Shown: positions 15,600 to 23,811 of the stretch, piece after piece
How positions within the stretch are numbered: the first letter of the stretch is position 1
Layout of the letters: every line of letters starts with the position of its first letter
DNA from: JASBSR01 sp963847575
GTDB taxonomy: Bacteria; Pseudomonadota; Gammaproteobacteria; SZUA-229
DNA length: 45,717 nucleotides
Direction of reading: 5' to 3'
Assembly (NCBI GenBank): GCA_963847575.1
Contig: CAWKAL010000074.1
Location: 1 to 45,717 of the forward strand
Notes under the pieces: model-generated
The model's database searches: none
What the model was told of the DNA's origin: nothing
Seen by the model: the letters and a program-made list of their open reading frames with translations, nothing else
Position numbers and translations under genes: made by a program

Positions 15600-16945
15600 G
15601 GCGATACGCCTGCCGGCAGCTGCAATGTTCCGCTCGCCAGTGGCAAGGCTATTCGCGCAAGATCAAGATTGAGATGCGCGGTGAGTTTTTCGATACGCGC
15701 ATCGGTATACAAGCGTTCTGACTGCAACAGATCCAGCAGGATAGTTCTGCCCTGTCCGTAACGCTGCTTGACAAGTTTGACGGTGCGTTTCGCGGTAGAC
15801 ACATTGTCTTCGGCGAGCGCGAGTCGTTGCTTCGATTCCTGCATACTGTTCCAGGCATCACGTACCTGTTTTTGTGCCGCCTGCTCGAGCGCCTGCAACT
15901 GCCACTGCATTTCACGTTGCTGCGCCAGGGCGACATCAATCTCGCCATCCGTCCTTCCATTGTAAAGGTCAAAACTGATCACGCCCATGATGCTCGATGA
16001 CTGGCTGTCGAAACCGGGACTGTCATCGTACCAGTTCGAACTCGCGACGATGTCAACCGTGGGCCGGTTCACCGATCGCGCTGCATCAACACGTGCTTTC
16101 GCGGCTTGCACCATGGCGCGCGCCGCCGCCAGGTCCTTGCGTGCATCCAGCGCGCGCTTTTCATGTGCTGCGACAGCTTCAGCTTCGGTAATGCCCGGCA
16201 GTGTTGCCGCCGCCAGTTCAATTGCTGTATCAAGCGGTAGACCGATCACCAGTTTTAATTCATCGAGTGCGGACTGGTAGCGCGTTGCCGCCTGTTCACG
16301 TTGTGATCGCAGGGCTGCAAGATTTACTTTTGCCGCGAGCTTGTCTGATTCAACAATACGGCCTTCAGCTGCAAGTTCGGCCGTGGTGTTCGCATGCTGC
16401 AGCGCAGCCCGTACGGCATCTTCGGCGATAGCGACTGCCTGCTCTGCAGCCAGCGCTACCCGGTAGGCCTGCAGGGTGGCGGCTGCAATATGCTCACGTT
16501 GATACTGATATTGCAGCCGGCTGTTGGTCTCGGTGTGTTCGGCATCTTCCACCAGCGCTGATACGCGCCCGCCGGTGTACACCGGCCAGCGCAATGCCAG
16601 CTGGGTGAAATAGAGATCAGACGAACCAGGATCATTCAGCCTCGCCGGATCAAAATCCGGTGTCGTCACCTGCCGGGTATTAAGTTTGTCAGCGAAGGCA
16701 TCAAGCGGGTTATCGCTCACTCGCGCAGTGTGAGAAATACTGAGCACAGGCTGGTGCCCCGCCCGGCTTGCCTGTGTGCGCGCACCAGAAGCATTCACCT
16801 GCTGGTGGACAGCATTCAGATTCGGGTTGTGTTCCAGCGCGTGCGCCACTGCAGAATCGGTATCAAAAACCTGTGCATGCAGAATGTCGCTGCATAGCAC
16901 CAGTGTGCACATCGCAGTAAGCTTTAACAGGTGTTGATAAGCCAT
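15596..16945 (-). CDS. TolC-family outer-membrane efflux protein
   Basis: This 449-residue outer-membrane channel subunit has a signal peptide (about residues 1-24, cleavage after LHA). It shows the duplicated coiled-coil pattern of TolC-like proteins: ALEHNPNLNAVHQQVNASGAR in the first repeat and ALDARKDLAAARAMVQAAKARVDAARS in the second. LRWPVYTGGR and the final VKLVKQRYGQGRTILLDLLQSE are typical. It is the first gene of the leftward efflux operon, and its stop overlaps the adaptor start (ATGA). It should provide the outer-membrane exit duct for the RND pump. Confidence 0.92.
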   Translation of the reverse strand: MAYQHLLKLTAMCTLVLCSDILHAQVFDTDSAVAHALEHNPNLNAVHQQVNASGARTQASRAGHQPVLSISHTARVSDNPLDAFADKLNTRQVTTPDFDPARLNDPGSSDLYFTQLALRWPVYTGGRVSALVEDAEHTETNSRLQYQYQREHIAAATLQAYRVALAAEQAVAIAEDAVRAALQHANTTAELAAEGRIVESDKLAAKVNLAALRSQREQAATRYQSALDELKLVIGLPLDTAIELAAATLPGITEAEAVAAHEKRALDARKDLAAARAMVQAAKARVDAARSVNRPTVDIVASSNWYDDSPGFDSQSSSIMGVISFDLYNGRTDGEIDVALAQQREMQWQLQALEQAAQKQVRDAWNSMQESKQRLALAEDNVSTAKRTVKLVKQRYGQGRTILLDLLQSERLYTDARIEKLTAHLNLDLARIALPLASGTLQLPAGVSP

Positions 16946-17082
16946 ACGTCTACTCGCGTGAATGACAGGGACAGTTTACTGTGCAGATCGTGGATATTCT
17001 CCACCTCCTGCAACATCGGGTACCGCTTCAAATCAGATATTATTGCACTATGTATGCCAATGCTGCTGCACAGTGATATTAA

Positions 17083-17889
17083 TTAATATTTACTAGCCAG
17101 ACGCATATAGCCAGCCAGGTGTGCAACAAAAAAAACCAGTGCCGCCATGACGACAATCATCGGGCCCGCAGGCACGTCCCATTGCAACGATGAACCCAGA
17201 CCCGAAATGACTGACAAAGTTGCGAACAACATCGACAGCAAAACCATTTGCACCGGGGTGCTTGAAAACAGCCGCGCACTTGCCGCGGGAATAATCAGCA
17301 AGGCCGTGACCAGCAAAATGCCCACCACGTTTATCGCAACTGCAATTACCAGCGCCAGCATCAACATGAAGGCAAAGCGTAATGCTGCCACCGGCACCCC
17401 GTCGGTGCGCGCGAGGTCTTCGTGCACTGAAATCGACAGCAGTCCCGGCCATAATTTCCACCACGCCAGCAAAATCGCCACTACCCCGAGGTACATCCAA
17501 CCCAGCTCGCTTCTATTGATGGCAAGAATATCGCCGAACAAATACGCCATCAGGTCAATACCGGAGGACTCGCGCTGAATTATAGAGAGTACGATAAGGC
17601 CCAGCGCCAGCGCACTGTGCGACAGTATTCCGAGCAGGGTGTCGGTGGATATTTCGCGCTGCTTTTCCAGCCAGAACAGTAGCACCGCGAGCCCGATACC
17701 GACCAGCGCAACCCCCACCTGTGGCAACAGCTTTGCCGATACTGCCAGCGCCACGCCGAGCAGCGCTGCATGCGCCAGGGTGTCGCCAAAATAGGCCATG
17801 CGACGCCACACCACGACACACCCCAGCGGCCCGGCCACCAGTGCCAGCGCGATACCCGCGAGCAGTGCATTGATAATAAAATCATCCAT
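17083..17889 (-). CDS. znuB: Zinc ABC transporter permease
   Basis: This 268-residue inner-membrane permease, with about eight helices, belongs to the manganese/zinc ABC-3 family. Hallmarks are VVWRRMAYFGDTLAHAALLGVAL near the N-terminus and VNVVGILLVTALLIIPAASARL near residue 200. I chose the ATG at 17889: it sits one base after the znuC stop and homology begins at MDDFIINALLAGI. The longer frame starting at 18033 would overlap znuC by about 140 bases. The gene is third in the zur-znuC-znuB unit and should be repressed by Zur when zinc is plentiful. Confidence 0.94.
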   Translation of the reverse strand: MDDFIINALLAGIALALVAGPLGCVVVWRRMAYFGDTLAHAALLGVALAVSAKLLPQVGVALVGIGLAVLLFWLEKQREISTDTLLGILSHSALALGLIVLSIIQRESSGIDLMAYLFGDILAINRSELGWMYLGVVAILLAWWKLWPGLLSISVHEDLARTDGVPVAALRFAFMLMLALVIAVAINVVGILLVTALLIIPAASARLFSSTPVQMVLLSMLFATLSVISGLGSSLQWDVPAGPMIVVMAALVFFVAHLAGYMRLASKY

Positions 17890-17890
17890 A

Positions 17891-18748
17891 TTAATGTGTA
17901 TGTCCGCAGTCGTGTGTGTGTTGATGCTCGCCCGCTGCAGTGTCCGCCGTATCATCGATAACATCGCCATGGATATCATGCTCGTGATCATGATGATGCG
18001 AGTACACCGCCAGCCCTTCCAGCGTACTGCCAAAAATTTTCAGGTATTCAGGGTGCGCACTTACATCTTCGGGATGCCCGGTGCAGCACACGTGTGTATT
18101 CAAACAGATCACCGTGTCCGTCGCCGCCATCACCAGGTGCAGGTCGTGTGAAATCATTAGCACGGCACAGGCATGACGGTCGCGAATGTCGCCGATCAGT
18201 TTGTACAGCGCCTGCTGGCCGACCACATCGACACCCTGTGCCGGCTCGTCCAGCACCAGCAACTCGGGTTTTTTTAACAATGCGCGTGCCAGCAGAACGC
18301 GTTGCAGCTCGCCGCCGGATATTCTCTGAATCGGTGTTTCAAAAACATGTACGGCTTCGACTTCATCCAGCAGCTGACGCATCTCCGCCTCGGAATAGTG
18401 ACCACCCAGGTGCAAAAAATCCCGCACCCGCAAAGGCATGGTGTCATCAATAGTCACGCGTTGCGGCACATAACCTACGCGTAGTCCGGGTTTGCGTTTA
18501 ATCTTGCCGGCCTGCGCAGGCAACAGACCGAGCAACAGGCGGATCAACGTGGTTTTGCCTGCACCGTTTGGCCCGATCAGGGTGACGATGGTATTGGGCA
18601 ATAGCTCGAGGCCGATGTCATTCAATATCTGGCGACCGGCTATGCGGTAGCCAATGCCGCTGGCGCTCAGCAGCGGCACAGAATTGATATCCAGTGGTTG
18701 CATCAGCCTGGGTTTCATCTGGGTGGGTTTCATCCGGGCGGGTTTCAT
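17891..18748 (-). CDS. znuC: Zinc ABC transporter ATPase with His-rich tail
   Basis: This 285-residue ABC ATPase powers zinc import through ZnuB. Walker A is GPNGAGKTT, the signature ISGGELQRV, Walker B LLVLDEPAQGVD, and the switch His is in MISHDLHLV. The C-terminus after about residue 250 is rich in His and Asp (HHHDHEHDIHGD, then HQHTHDCGHTH), a likely zinc-binding or zinc-sensing extension. Several in-frame ATGs exist because an MKP codon cluster repeats at the N-terminus. I prefer 18748, whose ATG overlaps the zur stop (ATGA); 18766 is the longest option and 18703 the shortest reasonable one. Confidence 0.93.
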   Translation of the reverse strand: MKPARMKPTQMKPRLMQPLDINSVPLLSASGIGYRIAGRQILNDIGLELLPNTIVTLIGPNGAGKTTLIRLLLGLLPAQAGKIKRKPGLRVGYVPQRVTIDDTMPLRVRDFLHLGGHYSEAEMRQLLDEVEAVHVFETPIQRISGGELQRVLLARALLKKPELLVLDEPAQGVDVVGQQALYKLIGDIRDRHACAVLMISHDLHLVMAATDTVICLNTHVCCTGHPEDVSAHPEYLKIFGSTLEGLAVYSHHHDHEHDIHGDVIDDTADTAAGEHQHTHDCGHTH

Positions 18749-19239
18749 TGACGGCAACGCTGGCACAGGCCGCTGATTTCGATAGCTGCGTGCTGTACCA
18801 GGAAATCAAACTTCGTCGCGTTGCGTTTCACCGCATCAAGCACACCCTGTGTGTGAACTTCCTGGGTATGTCCACATTGGTTACAGACCAGGAACACGCC
18901 CTCGTGCGAATGCTGCGGGTGCGCGCAGGCGATATAGGTATTATTGGTGGCAATGCGATGCACCAGCCCCTGCTGTTGCAGAAAATCCAGCGCCCGGTAT
19001 ATTGTAGGCGGCGCGGCCGAACGACCCTCATCACGCAGGTCATCCAGCAGTGCATACGCGCCAACCGGTTGCTGGTAGCTGCACACCAGCTCGAGCACCC
19101 GCCGGCGCAATTCGGTGAACCGCTGTTTGCGCTGGGCACACAGCTGTTCGGCCTGCTGTAATAATGTGTGCACCTGCTTCGAAGAAGGCAGGGTGCAGCT
19201 GACGTCACCGCGATGGGAGCATTCGGACACGTAAACCAC
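18745..19239 (-). CDS. zur: Zinc uptake regulator of the Fur family
   Basis: This Fur-family repressor uses zinc as corepressor. Homology starts at LLQQAEQLCAQRKQRFTELRRRVLELV. The winged helix with PTIYRALDFLQQQGLVHRI and the structural zinc motifs CNQCGH and CQRC (at the C-terminus) are present. The start is uncertain. The GTG at 19239 gives about 21 extra N-terminal residues without a good ribosome binding site; a GTG at 19173 would match the usual Zur length better. It lies directly next to a strong Zur box (19262-19281) and is followed, with coupled translation, by znuC and znuB, so the regulator and transporter genes are autoregulated together. Confidence 0.92.
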   Translation of the reverse strand: MVYVSECSHRGDVSCTLPSSKQVHTLLQQAEQLCAQRKQRFTELRRRVLELVCSYQQPVGAYALLDDLRDEGRSAAPPTIYRALDFLQQQGLVHRIATNNTYIACAHPQHSHEGVFLVCNQCGHTQEVHTQGVLDAVKRNATKFDFLVQHAAIEISGLCQRCRQ

Positions 19240-19261
19240 CCGTGGTTGATAGCGTAAAATG

Positions 19262-19281
19262 TGTTACATTATAACATAACA
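19262..19281. promoter_or_regulatory. Zur box between divergent zur-znuCB and znuA
   Basis: TGTTA-CA-TTATAA-CA-TAACA is a 20-base dyad, perfect apart from the two internal dinucleotides. It resembles the gammaproteobacterial Zur consensus (GTTATA..TATAAC type). It lies 22 bases from the zur start and 15 bases from the znuA start, so one bound Zur dimer pair could shut both divergent promoters. Confidence 0.87.
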
Positions 19282-19296
19282 TTTCAGGAGAATGGT

Positions 19297-20211
19297 ATGC
19301 GCTTTGCACAAATGGTCACAGGTCTTTGCCTGCTGGTGTGTGCAGTCACACCCCCGGTGGTGCGCGCAGATGCACAAGTCAATGTTGTCGTCAGTATCAA
19401 GCCGCTGCATGCACTGGTGCTCGGAGTGATGCAGGGTGTCGCCAGCCCCGAGCTATTGCTCGACAGCACACAATCACCCCATCATGCCAGCCTTAGACCA
19501 TCGGACATGCGCATGCTTTCAAACGCCAGGCTGGTATTCTGGGCTGGCCCACAACTGGAAACATACCTGCCGCGTGTATTGCGCAATCTCAATTCGAACA
19601 CTACTGTCGTCTCGCTGATGGACAACCCGCATTTAGAATTATTGCCACAACGTGGTCAGAACATGCATGCCCATGAGCGCGCCGAAGTCACTTCCGAACG
19701 TCCGGCCGACCCGCATATCTGGCTCAGCACGCGCAACGCCGATCTTATGGTGGAGCAAATCGCGCAGGCGCTGATCAGGCTGGACCCGGCACACACCCCC
19801 GAATACACTCGCAACACCAAGCACATGCATTTGCAGATCGAAAAAATCAGAAAGCAGATTGGTGACAAGCTCGAAATCAAAAAGAAATTCATCAGCTATC
19901 ACGATGGCTACCAGTATTTTGAACACGAATTTGGTCTGCGCAATGTCGGTATAATCGCCCAGGGCGATGAACTGCAACCGAGCGCACACCATATCCGCGA
20001 ACTCAGGCAACTGATGAAGCAACAGTCGATACCCTGCGTGGTCTATGATGCACCGCGTCGTCCTGCAGTAATAAGCACCCTGCTAAGCGGCACCAACGCG
20101 CGTGCCGTAGAACTCGACGCGCTGGGATTACGCCAGCCCCAGGGAAGCCAGGCCTGGTACCAGTTAATGCGCACCCTGGCAGACAATTTCAGCAGCTGCT
20201 TTGCTGACTAA
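19297..20211 (+). CDS. znuA: Periplasmic zinc-binding protein of the Znu importer
   Basis: This 304-residue cluster A-I substrate-binding protein captures zinc in the periplasm for ZnuBC. It has a signal peptide (about residues 1-24, cleavage after VRA). It shows family motifs: VVSIKPLHALVLGVMQG, the ligand His region HHASLRPSDM, DPHIWLSTRNA, and SYHDGYQYFEHEFGL with a further His ligand. The charged His-rich loop found in many ZnuA proteins is reduced to a short segment (HAHERAE). The start at 19297 has AGGAG six bases upstream, preferable to the in-frame start at 19261, which lies inside the operator. It is divergent from zur-znuCB and shares the Zur box. Confidence 0.94.
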   Translation: MRFAQMVTGLCLLVCAVTPPVVRADAQVNVVVSIKPLHALVLGVMQGVASPELLLDSTQSPHHASLRPSDMRMLSNARLVFWAGPQLETYLPRVLRNLNSNTTVVSLMDNPHLELLPQRGQNMHAHERAEVTSERPADPHIWLSTRNADLMVEQIAQALIRLDPAHTPEYTRNTKHMHLQIEKIRKQIGDKLEIKKKFISYHDGYQYFEHEFGLRNVGIIAQGDELQPSAHHIRELRQLMKQQSIPCVVYDAPRRPAVISTLLSGTNARAVELDALGLRQPQGSQAWYQLMRTLADNFSSCFAD

Positions 20212-20228
20212 AACAATTTAAAATTAGT

Positions 20229-20335
20229 CCGCAAATGAACGCGAATAAACGCGAATAAAGAATGTTCTACGCCTGCGGCGTGAAAAACTAAATAATTTAA
20301 TATTTTTATTTGCGTTTATTCGCGTTCATTTGCGG
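20229..20335. repeat. Perfect 24-bp inverted repeat around 59 bases
   Basis: CCGCAAATGAACGCGAATAA followed by ACGC (20229-20252) is the exact reverse complement of 20312-20335. The arms share the CCGCAAA..ACGC module of the other composite repeats. The element separates znuA from yjbQ and could act as a transcript-end hairpin. Confidence 0.85.
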
Positions 20336-20371
20336 CTAACGCTTTTTATTAACATTCAGGAAAAATATCTA

Positions 20372-20788
20372 ATGGTATTCCAGACCCAGCTGAGATTTTC
20401 GACCGACGGACGCGGCACCTATAACATTAGTCAGCAGATTGATGAGGCCATCGGCAAGTCAGGAATTAAAACCGGGATTTGCCAGATTTTCATTCAGCAC
20501 ACCAGCGCCTCGTTAATTATGTGTGAAAACGCCGATCCGACGGTGCGCGCAGATCTGGAAACCTTCATGAAGCGACTGGTACCGGACGGCGACGCCATGT
20601 TCAAACACCTCGACGAAGGCCCGGATGACATGCCGGCGCACGTGCGCACCGTGCTCAGCGGAACTTCACTTTCTATCCCGGTGCGCAAAGGCAAAAGTGA
20701 TTTAGGCATATGGCAGGGCGTGTTTTTGTGGGAACACCGCACGCAACGGCATAAACGCAATGTCAGCGTTACCGTAATCGGCGAATAG
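20372..20788 (+). CDS. yjbQ: YjbQ family protein (UPF0047)
   Basis: This 138-residue protein belongs to the conserved YjbQ/UPF0047 family. Some members have been linked to a weak thiamine-phosphate-synthase-like activity, but the physiological role is unsettled. Diagnostic motifs are the nucleotide-site-like IFIQHTSASLIMCENADP, HVRTVLSGTSLSIPV and the C-terminal GIWQGVFLWEHR. Conserved His and Asp residues in HTSA and ENAD are the likely metal or active site. I chose the ATG at 20372, preceded by CAGGAA at a suitable distance. The longer frame from 20330 would start inside the inverted repeat. Confidence 0.9.
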   Translation: MVFQTQLRFSTDGRGTYNISQQIDEAIGKSGIKTGICQIFIQHTSASLIMCENADPTVRADLETFMKRLVPDGDAMFKHLDEGPDDMPAHVRTVLSGTSLSIPVRKGKSDLGIWQGVFLWEHRTQRHKRNVSVTVIGE

Positions 20789-20794
20789 TTAATA

Positions 20795-20886
20795 ATAATG
20801 AATAATGAATAATGAATAATGAATAATGAAAAGTGAATAATTTTAAAACAGGGCTTTCCATTATTCATTGTTAATTATTCATTATT
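20795..20886. repeat. AATAATG heptamer array with inverted partner
   Basis: Five near-perfect tandem AATAATG/GAATAAT heptamers (about 20798-20833) are followed, after AGGGCTTTCC, by the inverse sequence CATTATTCATT..ATTATTCATTATTCATT (about 20859-20889). Together they can fold into a long AT-rich hairpin between the convergent yjbQ and dehydrogenase genes. It may help end transcription from both sides. Confidence 0.75.
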
Positions 20887-20888
20887 CA

Positions 20889-21854
20889 TTAGTTCCTAAC
20901 TCTGTTCCTGACACTTCCGTTATTAAACGCTTCGATATTGAGCGCAATCTCCTCAAGCACCCGCTGCCTTGCCTGCCGGCTTGCCCAGGCGGTATGTGGC
21001 GTAATGATCAGGTTCGGCAATTGCTGCTGTAACATAAAATAATCTGCCGGCGGCGGTTCATGCTCAAGTACATCAAGACCCGCGCCGCCCAGGCGTTTAT
21101 TGACCAGCGCATCAAGCAATGCAACTTCATCCACCAGCCCGCCGCGCGCGGTGTTGATTAATACTGCGTCCGGTTTCATCATTGCAAGTTCGTCTTTGCC
21201 AATTAATCCGCGGGTATCTTCGGTCAACGGGCAGTGCAGCGACAGCACGTCAAGCTGTGGCAATAGCGTATGCAGTTCAACCCGACCAGGCCGGGTATCG
21301 CCTGCATCGCGTTTCGCGACCAGCACCTTCATGCCGAATGCCTGCGCAACCCTGGCAACAGCTTTACCCAGCTCACCGTAGCCGACGATGCCCAGGGTCA
21401 GCCCCTGCAATTCACGTATCGGGTGATCGAGCAGACAGAAAAATTCGCTTTGCGACCAGTGGCCACTATGCACATCATGCTGATACTGCTGCAGCCTGGT
21501 GGTCAGGGCCAGCAGCAGGGCGAACACATGCTGGACCACCGAAGGCGTGGCATAGGCGCGCGCATTGCACACGCTGATGCCGGCATCCGTCGCAGCAGCC
21601 AGGTCTATATTGTTAACCCCGGTGGCCGCGGCACAAATCAGTTTTAAATTTTTTGCTGACGCCAGGTGATGCGCATTGAGCACCACCTTGTTCACCACTA
21701 CGAGGTCTGCCGCTGCAATCGCATCCGCCACGTCTTCAGCACGGGTGTTATTGCGCCATTGCCAGTTCGGGATGACGTGTTCGAGCACCGACACATCCAG
21801 GTCGTCCGGGTGCACCGAAGCAAAATCCAGAAACACGGCGTGGCTTAGCTGCAT
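20889..21854 (-). CDS. D-2-hydroxyacid dehydrogenase (glycerate dehydrogenase-like)
   Basis: This 321-residue NAD-dependent oxidoreductase has the two-domain D-isomer-specific dehydrogenase fold. The Rossmann motif is GIVGYGELG. The catalytic triad is visible as Arg in INTARGGLVDE, Glu in LDVLEHEPP and His in TPHTAW. ATGVNNIDL and NARAYATPSVVQHVFALLL are typical of the HprA/glycerate dehydrogenase subgroup. I chose the ATG at 21854, with AGGG just upstream; the frame also extends to a TTG at 21881. The substrate is probably hydroxypyruvate or glyoxylate, but it cannot be proven from sequence. Confidence 0.9.
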   Translation of the reverse strand: MQLSHAVFLDFASVHPDDLDVSVLEHVIPNWQWRNNTRAEDVADAIAAADLVVVNKVVLNAHHLASAKNLKLICAAATGVNNIDLAAATDAGISVCNARAYATPSVVQHVFALLLALTTRLQQYQHDVHSGHWSQSEFFCLLDHPIRELQGLTLGIVGYGELGKAVARVAQAFGMKVLVAKRDAGDTRPGRVELHTLLPQLDVLSLHCPLTEDTRGLIGKDELAMMKPDAVLINTARGGLVDEVALLDALVNKRLGGAGLDVLEHEPPPADYFMLQQQLPNLIITPHTAWASRQARQRVLEEIALNIEAFNNGSVRNRVRN

Positions 21855-21921
21855 GACAATCCCTGGTGGGTGCTGTGACAATTCAAGCTTTATTGCAGGC
21901 GTATTTTAATAAGACCCGATA

Positions 21922-22116
21922 TCAGATTTCAGTCATTTCAAAATCAGACTTGCCGGCACCGCACTCGGGACAGGTCCAGTCCTCGGGCACATCCTGCCAG
22001 CGGGTGCCCGGCGCAAGGCCGTGTTCCTCGTCACCGGCAGCTTCGTCATATACATACGCGCATACCAGGCAGGTCCATACCTTGTATTCTTCATTTTCAT
22101 CTACATTTTCAGCCAC
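21922..22116 (-). CDS. rubA: Rubredoxin
   Basis: This 64-residue protein has the two Cys pairs that ligate one iron, CLVCAYVYDEAAGD and CPECGAGKSDFE. The conserved WQDVPEDWTCP and G-LAPGT elements lie between them. It is a small cytoplasmic one-electron carrier, for example to alkane hydroxylases, oxygen-detoxifying systems or other oxidases; no obvious partner is adjacent. The start is a GTG with GGAG four bases upstream. The N-terminal ten residues are acidic and variable. Confidence 0.95.
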   Translation of the reverse strand: MAENVDENEEYKVWTCLVCAYVYDEAAGDEEHGLAPGTRWQDVPEDWTCPECGAGKSDFEMTEI

Positions 22117-22224
22117 ACTTTACTCCGGATATATATTTAACCAGCGCAATATTTTACACACATGCATGCAATAAAAAGCACAATCATTACTTGCTATCAA
22201 CGCCGACATACATAAACTGTGCGC

Positions 22225-23014
22225 ATGAACTCAAGCACACTTCCGGTTATTCTTTGTTTCTCAGGTGCCGACCCTACAGGCGGCGCGGGTATCCAGGCCG
22301 ACATCGAAGCCATCGCCAGCAATGGCGGGCACTGCGCGCCGGTGGTCACCGCCGTCACCGTGCAGGACACCAGCAATGTATTTGAATTTGCGCCTATTCC
22401 CGAAGACCTGGTGATTTCTCAGGCGCGTGCCGTGCTGGAAGACATGCCGGTGAGGGCGATTAAAATAGGCATGATCGGTACTGCAGATAATGCCCAGGCG
22501 ATCCACAGTATCCTGCGCGATTACCCGGACCTGCCCGTGGTGTACGACCCGGTGTTCAGCTCGGAAACCGACGGCCAGCTCAGCCAGCCCGACCTGATTC
22601 CCGCGGTGCGCTCGCTGATACTCCCGCTGACCACGGGTGCTGACACCCAATATTCACGAGGTGTACAAACTGTCACCGGGTGCCGATACACCCGCGGCAG
22701 CGGCACTGGGATTACTCGAAACCGAGTGCGACTATATTCTTGTCACCGGCACCCACGGCAAAACCAGCAACGTGGTGCACGCACTGTATGCCGATCACCG
22801 TGAACTGAAAACCTTCCACTATGATCGCCTGCCGGGCAAATACCACGGCTGCGGCTGCACCCTCGCCGCCAGCCTCGCCGCACTGCTGGCGCAGGAAATG
22901 AATACCGTTAACGCCATTCACCAGGCGCTGGATTACACCTATAAAACCCTGCTCAGCGCGCGCCAGCTGGGCATGGGACAACAACATCCCAACCGGCTTT
23001 TCTGGAAAGAATAA
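22225..23014 (+). CDS. thiD: Hydroxymethylpyrimidine/phosphomethylpyrimidine kinase, frameshifted
   Basis: ThiD phosphorylates HMP and HMP-P for thiamine synthesis. The N-terminal part (SGADPTGGAGIQADIEAI, IKIGMIGTADN, VVYDPVFSSETDG) is in one frame. The C-terminal part (LTPNIHEVYKL, DYILVTGTHG, KYHGCGCTLAASLAALLA with the anion-hole GCGC, LSARQLGMGQQHPNR) is in the next. The switch happens at ACCACGGGTGCTG (22632-22644), where removing one G (22635-22637) gives LPLTTVLTPNIHEV and an intact protein of about 262 residues. The gene is followed after 13 bases by thiE. A sequencing error in a G run is the simplest explanation. The start codon lacks a clear ribosome binding site. Confidence 0.9.
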
Positions 23015-23027
23015 GCCGCGCGACAGT

Positions 23028-23666
23028 TTGAACACCGACACCCTGCGCGGGCTTTATGCCATCACCGATGCCCAACTGCTTGCTGACAATAATTTTGTAG
23101 ATCGTGTGTCACAGGCACTGGCGGGCGGTGCGCGCATGATTCAATACCGCGATAAAAGCCGACTGCACGATAAACGCCAGCAACAGGCACAGGCCTTGCG
23201 TGCATTGTGCACCCAACATAATGCCCTGCTCATTATCAATGATGACGTCGAACTGGCGCACTACGTTCGCGCCGATGGTGTGCATCTCGGGCTGGATGAT
23301 GCCGACATAAGCGAGGCACGCACACGGCTCGGAACAAACGCTGTTATCGGCGTTTCCTGTTACAACCAGTACCCGCTGGCAGAACGCGCCGCCATGCAGC
23401 ACGCGGATTACATTGCCTTCGGTGCGTTTTATACGTCGCCGACAAAACCCGCCGCAGTGAAAGCCGAGGTAGACCTGATCCTGCGCGCAAAGCAGCAGCT
23501 GTCAGTACCGGTATGCGCGATTGGCGGCATTACCCTGGACAATGCACCGCCTCTGCTGGCGGCGGGTGCCGATATGCTCGCCGTCATCAGTGACGTGTTC
23601 GCCGCCCCCGATATCACTGCGCGGGCACAGTGTTTTGCCGCACTGTGGTCAGATCAGGACGCCTGA
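23028..23666 (+). CDS. thiE: Thiamine-phosphate synthase
   Basis: ThiE joins HMP-pyrophosphate and thiazole phosphate to make thiamine phosphate. The 212-residue TIM-barrel protein shows GLYAITDAQLL at the start, MIQYRDKSR, LLIINDDVELA, ADGVHLGLDD, IGVSCYN, YIAFGAFYTSPTK and VCAIGGITLDN, the full set of family motifs. The start is a TTG at 23028, 13 bases after thiD, consistent with one operon. No TPP riboswitch is evident before thiD. Confidence 0.94.
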   Translation: MNTDTLRGLYAITDAQLLADNNFVDRVSQALAGGARMIQYRDKSRLHDKRQQQAQALRALCTQHNALLIINDDVELAHYVRADGVHLGLDDADISEARTRLGTNAVIGVSCYNQYPLAERAAMQHADYIAFGAFYTSPTKPAAVKAEVDLILRAKQQLSVPVCAIGGITLDNAPPLLAAGADMLAVISDVFAAPDITARAQCFAALWSDQDA

Positions 23667-23811
23667 CACCCCACGCTATACACAACCGCTTGCGCAGCAT
23701 CGACAGATGGCGCCGATACAGTGCGTCTATGACGATGCTGATTCAAGCCGCACAGTCATGTAAACTTCCGCCTCCCGAATTACTTCCACATCATCAAGAG
23801 TCGAGCCCGAT

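Noticed and set aside
20795..20886. The heptamer array as a CRISPR
   Set aside because: The units are 7 bases and contiguous, with no spacers and no cas genes.
22141..22224. A TPP riboswitch before thiD
   Set aside because: The spacer is short and the conserved CTGAGA and ACCTGA core elements are not visible.
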